From Glycomyces paridis (GTDB lineage Bacteria > Actinomycetota > Actinomycetes > Mycobacteriales > Micromonosporaceae): DNA of 64,000 nt. The position numbers and the translations under genes are program-made. Location: assembly GCF_004912155.1 (NCBI RefSeq), contig NZ_STGX01000002.1:327030-391029 (forward strand), given 5' to 3'. Shown here piece after piece: positions 9,503 to 17,524 of this stretch; position 1 is the first letter of the stretch, and each line of letters starts with the position of its first letter. The notes beneath the pieces are model-generated. The model was not told where the DNA came from and ran no database searches. It was given only the letters and a program-made list of their open reading frames with translations.

Positions 9503-10420
9503 ATGGACGCCGCCATCGAGGTCGCCGACCTCCGCAAGACCTACCGCGGCCGGAGGAGCGGCGAGATCCGCGCGGTCGACGGGGTCTCCTTCCGCGTCGA
9601 ACGCGGCGAGTTCTTCGGCATCCTCGGCCCGAACGGGGCGGGAAAGACCACCACCCTGGAGATCGTCGAAGGCCTGCGCAAGCCCGACTCCGGGACCGTG
9701 CGCCTCCTCGGCGAGTCGCCGTGGCCGCACTCCGCGGAGCTGACCGGCCGCGTCGGCGTGCAGCTCCAGGCCTCGGCCTTCTTCGAGTTCCTCACCGCCC
9801 GCGAGCAGATCGAGACCTTCGCCGAGTTGTACGGCGCCTCCAAGGCCCGCGCCGCCGAGATGCTCGACCTCGTCGGCCTCGCCGAGCACGCGGGCGTGCG
9901 CTGCGAGAAGCTCTCCGGCGGCCAGCAGCAGCGCCTGTCGATCGCCTGCGCGCTCGTGGGCGACCCCGAACTGGTCTTCCTCGACGAGCCCACCGCGGCC
10001 CTGGACCCCCAGGCCCGCCGCAACCTGTGGGACCTCATGCGCGCCATCAACGCCGAGGGCCGCACCGTCGTGCTCACCACGCACTACATGGAGGAGGCCG
10101 AGTCGCTCTGCGACCGGGTCGCCATCATGGACGCCGGGAAGATCAAGGCCGTCGACTCCCCCGCCGGGTTCGTCCGCGGCCTCGACGCCCCCACCCGCGT
10201 CACCGTCGCCGCCGGGCAGCTCGACGCCGAGCGCGTGCGCGAGCTCGCCGTGGCCGAGACCGTGACCGAGCAGGACGCCGCGATCGTCTTCGAGACCCGC
10301 GACCCCCGCAAACTGCTGACCGCCCTCGCCTCCGACGGGGCCCTGGAGGGCCTGTCGGTGCGCACCGCGAACCTGGAGGATGTGTTCTTGCACGTGACCG
10401 GACGGGAGTGGCGCGCATGA
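9503..10420 (+). CDS. ABC-2 type exporter, ATP-binding subunit
   Basis: A 305-residue nucleotide-binding protein of the DrrA/CcmA group. It shows Walker [10 protein letters not shown], the signature LSGGQQQRLS, Walker B LVFLDEPTAALDP, and the H-loop LTTHYMEEAE. The C-terminal 80 residues, ending ANLEDVFLHVTGREWRA, are the regulatory extension typical of ABC-2 exporters. The ATG is taken at 9503: the family N-terminus starts there, and TAGCGT (9489-9494) ends 8 nt upstream, which suggests a leaderless mRNA. The stop overlaps the permease start (ATGA). The substrate is unknown; drug or lipid export is typical. Confidence 0.9.
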   Translation: MDAAIEVADLRKTYRGRRSGEIRAVDGVSFRVERGEFFGILGPNGAGKTTTLEIVEGLRKPDSGTVRLLGESPWPHSAELTGRVGVQLQASAFFEFLTAREQIETFAELYGASKARAAEMLDLVGLAEHAGVRCEKLSGGQQQRLSIACALVGDPELVFLDEPTAALDPQARRNLWDLMRAINAEGRTVVLTTHYMEEAESLCDRVAIMDAGKIKAVDSPAGFVRGLDAPTRVTVAAGQLDAERVRELAVAETVTEQDAAIVFETRDPRKLLTALASDGALEGLSVRTANLEDVFLHVTGREWRA

Positions 10421-11514
10421 CCCTCGGAGCGGTGCGCGAGCCGCGCACGCGGCAGGTGCGCACCTCCGCCTACCTGAGCCTCGTCAAGGCCCTCGGCCGC
10501 GGCTGGCTGCGCGACCGCAGCCAGGTGTTCTTCACGATCCTGCTGCCGCTGCTGTTCATGGTGCTGCTGGCGAGCGTGTTCGGCTCCTCGAGCGACTCGG
10601 CCTCGCGGGTCCTCGCCGTTGGCGAGGTCCCGGTGCTCGACGGCGCGGACTCGGGCGACTTCACCGTCACCGAGGTGTCCGACCTCGACGAGGCGCTGGC
10701 GATGCTGCGCGAGGGCGACGCCGACGCGGCCGTGTCCCAGGAGGGCGGCACGGTCCTCATCTACCCGTCGCCGACGAGCTCGACCTCGGGTTCGATCGCT
10801 GCGGGGAGGCTCTCGGCGCTCGTGGACGACGTGAACGTCGAGGTGCTCTCGGCGGCGGCCCCGGGCGAGGAGGTGCTCGCGGCGGAGGTCGAGGAGGCCG
10901 ACGGCGGCGCGGTGCGCCCGATCCAGTACCTCGCGCCGGGCATCCTCGCGTGGGGCATCGCGATCTCGGGCGTGTTCGGCGCGGCGGGCACGATCGTGGA
11001 CTGGAAGCGCGACAAGCTCCTTCGGCGCCTGCGCCTGACGCCGGCGTCGGTGTCGACGTTCCTGGGCGCGAAGGTGTCGGTGAACCTGCTGGTCGCGGTC
11101 GGGCAGACCGTGGTGTTCCTGGCGGTGGCGGCGCTGGGGTTCGGGCTGGAACTGTCGGCGTGGTCGTGGTTCGCGGTGCCGCTGGTGCTGTTGGGGACGC
11201 TCGCGTTCCTGGCGATCGGCGTGGTCATCGGCGGGATCGCGCAGACGAGTCCGGGCGCGGCGGGGCTGAGCAACCTGGTGACGATGCCGATGGCGTTCGT
11301 CTCGGGTGCGTTCTGGCCGCTGGCGCTCTCGCCGGCGTGGGTGCAGGCGATCTCGTACCTGTCGCCGATGCGGTACCTCAACGAGGCGCTCCAGTCGGTG
11401 GTGGTCTACGGCGAGCCGCCCTCGACGGTGCTGCCGCAGATCGGTTTCCTCGCGGCCTTCGCCGCGATCGTCGCCCTCGTCTCGTGGAAGACCTTCAAGT
11501 TCGACGAGCTGTGA
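10417..11514 (+). CDS. ABC-2 type exporter, permease subunit
   Basis: A 365-residue permease: one N-terminal membrane helix (FFTILLPLLFMVLLASVFG), an extracytoplasmic domain of about 130 residues, and then five C-terminal membrane helices, the layout of ABC2_membrane_3 (YhgE/LinK-type) permeases. The C-terminal LSPMRYLNEALQSVV region with a preceding FVSGAFWPL turn is typical. The start codon overlaps the ATPase stop by 4 nt, so the pair forms one exporter operon. The substrate cannot be deduced. Confidence 0.88.
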   Translation: MTLGAVREPRTRQVRTSAYLSLVKALGRGWLRDRSQVFFTILLPLLFMVLLASVFGSSSDSASRVLAVGEVPVLDGADSGDFTVTEVSDLDEALAMLREGDADAAVSQEGGTVLIYPSPTSSTSGSIAAGRLSALVDDVNVEVLSAAAPGEEVLAAEVEEADGGAVRPIQYLAPGILAWGIAISGVFGAAGTIVDWKRDKLLRRLRLTPASVSTFLGAKVSVNLLVAVGQTVVFLAVAALGFGLELSAWSWFAVPLVLLGTLAFLAIGVVIGGIAQTSPGAAGLSNLVTMPMAFVSGAFWPLALSPAWVQAISYLSPMRYLNEALQSVVVYGEPPSTVLPQIGFLAAFAAIVALVSWKTFKFDEL

Positions 11515-11661
11515 GCGGGCCCGACAGGTCGTGAGCGTGGCTCATCTCCTTGGCGCGCAAGGGATGTCGGACCCCGGGAGTACTCTTGCGCCAGGGGTCC
11601 CTTAGGGGGTATATATCCGTTATATCGGGAATGTCATCCGTTCTCATCCGCCCCGTGACGC
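11515..11661. other. intergenic region with an element copy and an AT-rich palindrome
   Basis: This gap separates the convergent exporter and rsmI. It contains one copy of the TGTCGNAC-N8-YANNNT element (11565-11586, -10-like TACTCT) with an inverted GACCCC/GGGGTC pair, then an unusually AT-rich patch with the inverted repeat ATATA-TCCGT-TATAT (11611-11625). No gene is supported. Confidence 0.6.
11565..11603 (+). repeat. TGTCGNAC-N8-YANNNT element (copy F)
   Basis: TGTCGGAC, 8 nt, TACTCT, with inverted GACCCC/GGGGTC arms. It is the copy with the best -10 hexamer but it faces the 3' end of rsmI. Confidence 0.6.
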
Positions 11662-12513
11662 TCAGTCCGCCTTGAGGACCGCGTCGTAGACGTCGCGGCG
11701 GCTCACGCCGTACTTGACCGCGACCTCCTTCATGGCGGCCTTGCGGTCGGTACCGGCCGCTTCGAGGGCCGCGACCGCGGCGGCCATCGCCTCCGGGGTG
11801 GCCTCGCTCGCGTCCGGGCCCGTCCAGCCCGCGACCACGAGGGTGATCTCCCCGCGCGGCGGGTCGGCCTCGGCGCCCTCGGCGAGGGAGCCGAGCGTGC
11901 CGCGCCGGACCTCCTCGTGGGTCTTCGTCAGCTCCCGGCACAGCGCCGCGGGCCGGTCCTCACCGATCGCCGAACTCATGGCGCGCAGGGTCTCGGCGAC
12001 ACGCCGCGGCGACTCGAAGAACACCATCGTGCGCCGCTCCTCGGCGAGCTCGGCGAACAGGCGCCGCCGCTCGCCGTCCTTGCGCGGCGCGAAGCCCTCG
12101 AAGCAGAACCGGTCGCAGGGCATCCCCGAGAGCGCCAGCGCGGTCGTCACCGCGCTCGCCCCGGGCGCGCTCGTCACGGTGATCCCGGCGTCCGCGGCGG
12201 CCTTGACGAGGCGGAACCCCGGGTCGGAGACCGAGGGCATCCCGCCGTCGGTGATGACGGCGACGCGCCGGCCCTCGTGCAGCTGTTCGAGGAGCGTCCC
12301 GGTCTTGCCGCTTTCGTTCGCCTCGAAATATGACGTGATCGCAGCTGCTGGAACGAGATCGAGCTCGCTCAGGAGCCGCCGGAGCCGCCGGGTATCCTCT
12401 GCGGCGATGACGTCGGCGCGGGCCAGCTCGGTCCGGAGCCGAGACGAGGCGTCCTCTGGATTTCCCAGCGGCGCACCGAGAAGCACCAAAACGCCAGTTG
12501 ATGTAGTCGACAC
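11662..12513 (-). CDS. rsmI: 16S rRNA (cytidine(1402)-2'-O)-methyltransferase
   Basis: A 283-residue RsmI/YraL-type SAM-dependent methyltransferase of the tetrapyrrole-methylase fold that 2'-O-methylates C1402 in the ribosomal P site. Motifs: GVLVLLGAPLGNPEDAS (N-terminal nucleotide loop), AEDTRRLRRLL, SYFEANES, ITDGGMPSVSDPG and SAPGASAVTTALALSG, and a C-terminal domain ending near VKYGVSRRDVYD. The GTG at 12513 is chosen because the conserved N-terminus begins immediately after it and GATACT (12525-12520, minus strand) ends 6 nt upstream, a leaderless arrangement. Confidence 0.93.
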   Translation of the reverse strand: MSTTSTGVLVLLGAPLGNPEDASSRLRTELARADVIAAEDTRRLRRLLSELDLVPAAAITSYFEANESGKTGTLLEQLHEGRRVAVITDGGMPSVSDPGFRLVKAAADAGITVTSAPGASAVTTALALSGMPCDRFCFEGFAPRKDGERRRLFAELAEERRTMVFFESPRRVAETLRAMSSAIGEDRPAALCRELTKTHEEVRRGTLGSLAEGAEADPPRGEITLVVAGWTGPDASEATPEAMAAAVAALEAAGTDRKAAMKEVAVKYGVSRRDVYDAVLKAD

Positions 12514-12724
12514 CCGGCCAGTATCCCCCACCGCGGCGTGCGGGGGTGCGCGTCGGTGGACGCGCCGCAACGGGCCGCACATGCAAGCTGCCGATTCATG
12601 CTGTCGGGTACCGGACATTGGCCTTACGCGTGAGCGAACGGTAACGGATACTTGCAGTGACAACACATGCGACATATCGCCAGCCGTAAATCCGTCGAGC
12701 CCTCTGCACCCACTGGAGGCCGCC

Positions 12725-13393
12725 TTGTCCGTGATACTCAGAGTCGGAGCGGGAATCGCCGTTCTCATCCTCGGATACTTCGTTCTCGGATTCATAGCGG
12801 ACCATTGGGCCTGGTTCGCCTCGGTGGCGATCCTGTTGGCGGGCACCGTGCTCGGGGGCTGGATCCTCTTCCGCAGCCGCGGCCACGAGTCGCGCGACCG
12901 GGCCCTGACCGCCGAGCGGCACGCGCTCATGCGCGGGGTCGACCGCATGAACCTCCCGGCCTTCGACCAGATGATCGGCCAGCTCCTGGTGGGGCTGGAC
13001 GTCAAGCGGGTCAAGAAGTTCGGGCACCGCAAGAACGACCTGGGCTGCAACTTCGTGGTCACCTTCACCAACGGCAAGCGGATCATCGTGCGCGCCAAGA
13101 AGGACGACCGGGCGATGCGCAGCCGCAACGGCAACCGCCACGTGCAGATCCTCGGGGGCGAGATCAAGGCCCGCTGGGACTGCGACGCGGGCGTGCTCAT
13201 CACCAACGCGAACCTGCACTGGATGCACCACGGCTCGCGCAACGAGGCCGTGGCCGCGCAGCTGGGCGTCCTCATCGTCGACCGCGACCGCCTCGCGGAG
13301 TGGCTCGAGACGGGGATGGCGCCCGCGGCGCTGCGGCCGGTCCGCGCCGCCCTGGAGGCGAGCGGGTCAACCGCGCCGTTACGCGAGCACTGA
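12725..13393 (+). CDS. membrane-anchored restriction-endonuclease-like (Mrr fold) protein
   Basis: About 222 residues: two adjacent membrane helices (VGAGIAVLILGYFVLGF and FASVAILLAGTVLGGW) and then an Mrr/DUF2034-like nuclease domain starting MNLPAFDQMIGQLLVGLD. The usual catalytic D-(E/Q)xK pattern reads NDLGCNFVVTF followed by IIVRAKKDD, so the Glu or Gln before Ala-Lys is Arg, a possible loss of activity. Later, CDAGVLITNANL and LGVLIVDRDRLAEWL match the end of the family fold. TTG 12725 is chosen as start from the GGAGG at 12715-12719; GTG 12731 is an alternative. The role is unknown; membrane-bound members have been proposed to act in DNA degradation or repair. Confidence 0.7.
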   Translation: MSVILRVGAGIAVLILGYFVLGFIADHWAWFASVAILLAGTVLGGWILFRSRGHESRDRALTAERHALMRGVDRMNLPAFDQMIGQLLVGLDVKRVKKFGHRKNDLGCNFVVTFTNGKRIIVRAKKDDRAMRSRNGNRHVQILGGEIKARWDCDAGVLITNANLHWMHHGSRNEAVAAQLGVLIVDRDRLAEWLETGMAPAALRPVRAALEASGSTAPLREH

Positions 13394-13408
13394 CACGCGA
13401 GCACTGAC
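13381..13408 (+). repeat. 14-bp tandem duplication across a stop codon
   Basis: Two perfect copies of ACGCGAGCACTGAC (13381-13394 and 13395-13408). The first copy contains the stop codon of the nuclease-like gene (TGA 13391-13393); the second repeats the same stop in the same way downstream. Confidence 0.9.
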
Positions 13409-13410
13409 AC

Positions 13411-13446
13411 GAAGCGGCCCCGGACCTGGAGGTCCGGGGCCGCTTC
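13411..13446. terminator. bidirectional hairpin terminator
   Basis: Perfect 16-bp stem (GAAGCGGCCCCGGACC and its complement) with a TGGA loop, between the nuclease-like gene (+) and the HtrA gene (-). Flanking A/T at both arm ends gives short T runs in either direction. Confidence 0.8.
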
Positions 13447-13453
13447 GCGTCGG

Positions 13454-14857
13454 TCAGGAGGCGGCGAGGGTGGCCGTGGTCTCGGCCTGCTCCTCGTCCC
13501 TGGTGTAGGTGATGGCGATCTCGGTGCCCGAGGCCTGGCCCTGGACGGCCGCGACCACTTCGGAGGCGGTGGTGACGGTGGCGCCGTCGATCGCGGTGAT
13601 GATGTCGCCCTCCTGGAGGCCGGCGGTCTCGGCCGGGGAGCCGGGCTCAACGCCGAGGACCATGGCCCCGTTGCCGTCGGTGTCGGCGACGGAGACGCCG
13701 AGGTAGCCCTGTTCGACCGAGCCGTTCTCGATGAGCTGCTCCACGACGCTCTGCACGGTGTTGGAGGGGATCGCGAAGCCGAGGCCGATGGAGCCGGAGT
13801 CGGTGGTGGCGATCGCGGTGTTGATGCCGATGAGGTCGCCGTTGCCGTCGACGAGGGCGCCGCCGGAGTTGCCGGAGTTGATGGCCGCGTCGGTCTGGAG
13901 CAGGCCGGTGAGCGTCTGGCTGGAGGACTGGCCGGGGCCTTGGCCCTCTTCGCCCGCGACGGTCATGGAGCGGTCGAGCGCGGAGACGATCCCGGTGGTC
14001 ACGGTGCCTTCGAGGCCGAGCGGCGAGCCGATCGCGACGGCGGCGTCGCCGACCTGGATGGCGTCGGAGTCGCCGAAGGTGATGGGCTTGAGCCCGTCGG
14101 TGTCGGAGACCTGGATGACGGCGAGGTCCTGGGTGGAGTCGGTGGCGACGATCGAGGCGTCGGAGGTGGAGCCGTCCGAGAAGCGGACCTCCACGGCCTG
14201 CGCGCCGTCCACGACGTGGTTGTTGGTGACGATGTAGCCGTCCTCGGAGTAGACCACGCCCGAGCCCTCGGCCGAGTCGGTCACGATGGTGACGACCGAG
14301 GGGCCGATCTTGTCCACGATCTCGGTGTAGGTCATGCCGTTGCCCGCGTCCATGGACACGGACTCCACGACGGTGGTGCCGCTGTTGCCCTCGCCGAGGA
14401 ACCATCCGGCGACCCCGCCGGCGCCTCCGGCGATGAGGGCCAGCGCGAGCGCTCCGGCGACGAGCTTCCCGCGTCCGCCGCCGCGCGGTGCCGCTGGGGC
14501 GCCGGGGCGGTACATGGGCGGGACGGGCGGGCCCTGGGGCTGCCAGGCGGTGGCGTCGCCGGGGGCGGCCATGTGGGGCGCGCCCTGGGGCGCGCCGGGG
14601 TGGAGGAGGCGGGTCTGCTCGGTGGGCTGTGGCGCGTAGGCGGGCGCGGCGGCGTACGCGGACGGCGGGGGCGGCGGCGCGTCGGTGGGCGCGGCGGGCG
14701 GCAGGCTCGGTTCGGGGGCGAGTGCCGCGGGTTCGGCGGGCGGTGCGGCCTGCGGGGCCGCGAGGGGCGGCGCAGGGTGCTGCGGGGAGTCGGGAGCCCC
14801 GTCGGGGCCCTGCGGTGCGGTCCCCTCGGGGCCCTTCGTGCTCTCAGTGTCGCTCAT
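13454..14857 (-). CDS. membrane-anchored HtrA/DegP-type serine protease with PDZ domain
   Basis: About 467 residues. An N-terminal proline- and alanine-rich cytoplasmic region (about 1-120) precedes one membrane helix (LVAGALALALIAGG). The trypsin-like protease domain has the triad His in VTNNHVVDG, Asp in STQDLAVIQV and Ser in NSGNSGGALV, followed by a PDZ domain (MVLGVEPGSPAETAGLQEGD). It would degrade or refold damaged extracytoplasmic proteins. Lying behind a PhoP/PhoR-like pair on the same strand, it recalls the mprAB-pepD arrangement of mycobacteria. CATGCT (14870-14865) ends 7 nt before the ATG, a probable leaderless promoter, with direct repeats at 14897-14918 above it. Confidence 0.92.
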   Translation of the reverse strand: MSDTESTKGPEGTAPQGPDGAPDSPQHPAPPLAAPQAAPPAEPAALAPEPSLPPAAPTDAPPPPPSAYAAAPAYAPQPTEQTRLLHPGAPQGAPHMAAPGDATAWQPQGPPVPPMYRPGAPAAPRGGGRGKLVAGALALALIAGGAGGVAGWFLGEGNSGTTVVESVSMDAGNGMTYTEIVDKIGPSVVTIVTDSAEGSGVVYSEDGYIVTNNHVVDGAQAVEVRFSDGSTSDASIVATDSTQDLAVIQVSDTDGLKPITFGDSDAIQVGDAAVAIGSPLGLEGTVTTGIVSALDRSMTVAGEEGQGPGQSSSQTLTGLLQTDAAINSGNSGGALVDGNGDLIGINTAIATTDSGSIGLGFAIPSNTVQSVVEQLIENGSVEQGYLGVSVADTDGNGAMVLGVEPGSPAETAGLQEGDIITAIDGATVTTASEVVAAVQGQASGTEIAITYTRDEEQAETTATLAAS

Positions 14858-14896
14858 GTAAGGCAGCATGCAGGTCGCAGCTCTCGGCCCGCTGCG

Positions 14897-14918
14897 AAAA
14901 CGCCTTAAAACCCTTTAA
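14897..14918 (-). promoter_or_regulatory. candidate activator direct repeat upstream of htrA
   Basis: Two imperfect 11-bp direct repeats, AAAACGCCTTA and AAACCCTTTAA on the plus strand, 27-48 bp upstream of the htrA -10 hexamer. The 11-bp period matches one helical turn, as expected for an OmpR-family activator binding as a tandem dimer; the neighbouring response regulator is the obvious candidate. Confidence 0.4.
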
Positions 14919-14988
14919 TGATCAGATGCGGGCGCACTGGTCAGACGGGCGGTGGCCGCCGCGGGTCGGGCGCGGGGCCGCGCGGAGT

Positions 14989-16509
14989 TCAACGTTCGCT
15001 GAGATTCGGGGGCGCGGGGTCGGGCGGTTCGGCGGCGAGGAGGACGGTGAACGCGGTGCCCTCGCCCGGCTGGGAGGCGACGTCGACGGTGCCGCCGTGG
15101 GCGTCGACTATGGCGGCGACGATGGCCAGGCCCAGGCCGGAGCCGGCGTGCACGACCTCGTCGGAGCGGAAGAACCGCTCGAAGACGCGCCCGGCGGTGG
15201 CCGGTGCCATGCCGGGACCGTCGTCGGCGACGGTGAGGCGCACCCGGTCGTCCTCGGCGGCGACCTCGACGCCGACGTGGGTGCCGGGCGGGGTGTGGCG
15301 GACGGCGTTGGTGAGGAGGTTGTCGAGGACCTGGCGCATCCGGGCGCGGTCGGCGGCCACGACGGTGGCGGCGCCGGGCGCGCAGGTGAAGCTGAACTCG
15401 TGGTCCTCGGCCATGACGGCGTGGGCGGCGACCGCTTCGCGCCCGAGGAGGGCGAGGTCGACCGGTTCGGTCTCGACGGGGCGCTCCTGGCCGAGGCGGG
15501 CGAGGTGGAGCAGGTCGCCGACGAGCAGGCCCATGCGCTTGGCGGCCTCCTCGATCTGGCCGATGTAGTGCTGGCGCTCGGCCTCGGGCATCTGCGGGTT
15601 GGTGCGCACGAGTTCGGCGTAGCCGCGCACGCTGGTGAGGGGGGTGCGCAGTTCGTGGGAGGCGTCGGCGATGAACTCGCGCATCCGCTCCTCGGAGTCG
15701 TGGGCGCGCTCCTCGGAGTACTCGCGGGCGCGGATGGCGCCCTCGACTCTGGTGAGCATGGAGTTGATGGCGTGGCCGACGCGCCCGACCTCAGTGTTGC
15801 GGTCGTGTTCGGGGACGCGCCGGGAGTAGTTCCCGGCGGCGATCATCGCGGCGGTGTTCTCGATCTGGCGCAGCGGGGAGAGGCTGGCGCGGACCAGGCC
15901 CACGCCGATGGCGGCGAGCCCGGCGAGGACGCCCGCGCCGATGAGGATGTCGACCCACACGAGCCCGGCGACGGTCTTGTCGAAGTGGGCGAGCTTGTAG
16001 GAGAGGACGAAGTAGTCGTCGGCCGAGAGGGGGTGGGCGTCGGCGTCGTACTCGGGGTTCTCGGTGCCGATGTCGGTGCCGGGGAGGCCGAGGACGCGCC
16101 AGCGGGTGGTGCCGTCGGCGCCGAGCGCGGTGAAGCCCTCGCCGTCGGCCTCTTCGAGGTCGTCGTAGTCGAAGACGGGGTAGTCGGTGCGGTTGTCGGG
16201 CCGGTCCATGCGGTTGCCGTGCCCGTAGAGGAAGCTGAAGATGTACTGCTCGGGGCGCAGGCCGGGGGTGTCCTCGTCGACCTCGAAGTTCTCGGGGTCG
16301 AAGATCGAGGCGTTCAGGTTGCGCAGTTGGGTCTCCAGCTCGTCGTCGACGGTGCCGAGGAAGTACGAGTGGAGCGCCAGGAGCGTGGAGACGCTGATGA
16401 GCAGGAGCGAGCCGGCGACGAGGACGAGGACCGCGGCGGTCAGGCGGACCCTGAGCGGGGTGCGGTCCCACTTGTCGCGGGCGCTCTCGAACACGCGGGG
16501 TGCGCTCAA
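14989..16509 (-). CDS. sensor histidine kinase (PhoR-like)
   Basis: About 506 residues. It has an N-terminal membrane helix (VRLTAAVLVLVAGSLLLISV), an extracytoplasmic domain of about 140 residues, a second helix (WVDILIGAGVLAGLAAIGVG), HAMP, the phosphoacceptor histidine in ADASHELRTPLTSVRGYAE, and an ATPase domain with N box LDNLLTNAVRHTPPG, G1 VADDGPGM and G2 GSGLGLAIVAAI. TTG 16509 overlaps the response-regulator stop (TTGA); GTG 16494 is an alternative start. It would phosphorylate the regulator encoded upstream in the same operon. The signal is unknown; the linked HtrA protease suggests envelope stress. Confidence 0.9.
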   Translation of the reverse strand: MSAPRVFESARDKWDRTPLRVRLTAAVLVLVAGSLLLISVSTLLALHSYFLGTVDDELETQLRNLNASIFDPENFEVDEDTPGLRPEQYIFSFLYGHGNRMDRPDNRTDYPVFDYDDLEEADGEGFTALGADGTTRWRVLGLPGTDIGTENPEYDADAHPLSADDYFVLSYKLAHFDKTVAGLVWVDILIGAGVLAGLAAIGVGLVRASLSPLRQIENTAAMIAAGNYSRRVPEHDRNTEVGRVGHAINSMLTRVEGAIRAREYSEERAHDSEERMREFIADASHELRTPLTSVRGYAELVRTNPQMPEAERQHYIGQIEEAAKRMGLLVGDLLHLARLGQERPVETEPVDLALLGREAVAAHAVMAEDHEFSFTCAPGAATVVAADRARMRQVLDNLLTNAVRHTPPGTHVGVEVAAEDDRVRLTVADDGPGMAPATAGRVFERFFRSDEVVHAGSGLGLAIVAAIVDAHGGTVDVASQPGEGTAFTVLLAAEPPDPAPPNLSER

Positions 16510-17222
16510 CGCTGCTGCTCCCGCAGGACGTAGCCGATGCCGCGGAGGGTCTGGATGAGTTTGGGCTCGCCGGTGTCGATCTTGCGGCGCAGATAGGACA
16601 CGTAGGACTCGACGATGCCGTCGTCGCCGCGGAAGTCGTAGCGCCACACGTGGTCGAGGATCTGGGCCTTGGACAGGACGCGCCCGGCGTTGATCATGAA
16701 GTAGCGCAGGAGCTTGAACTCGGTGGGCGAGAGCTGCACGGCCTTGCCCGCGCGCCAGACCTCGTGGGTCTCCTCGTCGAGTTCGAGGTCGGCGTACTGG
16801 AGGCGGGAGGGCCGGGGCAGCTCGCCCGAGGAGCGGCGCAGGACCGCGCGGATGCGGGCGACGACCTCTTCGAGCGCGAACGGCTTGGTGATGTAGTCGT
16901 CGCCGCCGACCGAGAGGCCGGTGACGGTGTCGGCGGTGTCGTCGCGGGCGGTGAGGAAGAGCACGGGGGTGTGGTCGGAGCCCGAGCGCATCCGGCGCAC
17001 GACCTCGAAGCCGTCGAAGTCGGGGAGGCCGACGTCGAGGACGACCAGGTCGGGGCGGTGCCGGGCGATGGACCTGAGGGCCTCGTCACCGGTGCCGACG
17101 GCGTGGACGGCGAAGCCGGCGTAGCGCAGGGAGGTCGCGAGGAGCTCGCAGATGTTCTCCTCGTCCTCCACGACCAGGAGGGTGGCTTCGGTCTCGCTCG
17201 TCTGGCTGGTCGAAAGCGGCAT
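16506..17222 (-). CDS. OmpR/PhoB-family response regulator (PhoP-like)
   Basis: About 238 residues: a receiver domain with acidic pair VEDEENI, phospho-acceptor Asp in LVVLDVGLPDFDG and Lys in DDYITKPFALEEV, and a winged-helix DNA-binding domain (LSPTEFKLLRYFMINAG, VWRYDF, VESYVSYLRRKID, LIQTLRGIGYVLRE). The C-terminal half is very close to what I recall of M. tuberculosis PhoP. ATG 17222 is preferred, with GAGG just upstream; GTG 17237 is an alternative. It is the first gene of the operon with the kinase. A perfect inverted repeat at 17366-17411 upstream may be an operator. Confidence 0.92.
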   Translation of the reverse strand: MPLSTSQTSETEATLLVVEDEENICELLATSLRYAGFAVHAVGTGDEALRSIARHRPDLVVLDVGLPDFDGFEVVRRMRSGSDHTPVLFLTARDDTADTVTGLSVGGDDYITKPFALEEVVARIRAVLRRSSGELPRPSRLQYADLELDEETHEVWRAGKAVQLSPTEFKLLRYFMINAGRVLSKAQILDHVWRYDFRGDDGIVESYVSYLRRKIDTGEPKLIQTLRGIGYVLREQQR

Positions 17223-17524
17223 GGGCCTCGTCTTCACGGTCTCGGCGGCGCCGGGCCCGCAGTTCGGGGCGCAGGTCGCAGGTGGTCCTGAAGCATACGC
17301 CGGAGGCCGGAAGGCGCCAAGCCGTCCGCGGCGGCCGAGGGCGCCAGGAGGGGCGCTTCGGGCTGCTCACGAACGGGTGACCTTTATCCGAAGTCTGCGC
17401 GCGTTCGTGAGAAACGGGCGCGCGCGAGCGGCTTTCGGTCGGCGCCGTCGGATAGACTTCAGGTTCCAGCCGAGTACGGCAGGCGTGCTCGGGCCAGGAT
17501 CCCAACAGGGGCGAGGATCGCAAT
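17223..17524. other. divergent regulatory region of the two-component operon and the STAS gene
   Basis: No gene is supported. It contains the perfect 9-bp inverted repeat CTCACGAAC (17366-17374) / GTTCGTGAG (17403-17411), and the hexamer TAGACT (17453-17458), a probable -10 for the STAS gene with a transcript start near 17465 and a leader of about 60 nt that ends in GAGGAT, a Shine-Dalgarno-like site. Confidence 0.5.

Noticed and set aside
11565..11586. Copy F of the element as an ordinary gene promoter.
   Set aside because: It has a good TACTCT hexamer, but only the 3' end of a convergent gene lies within 1 kb downstream; it could at most drive an antisense or small RNA.
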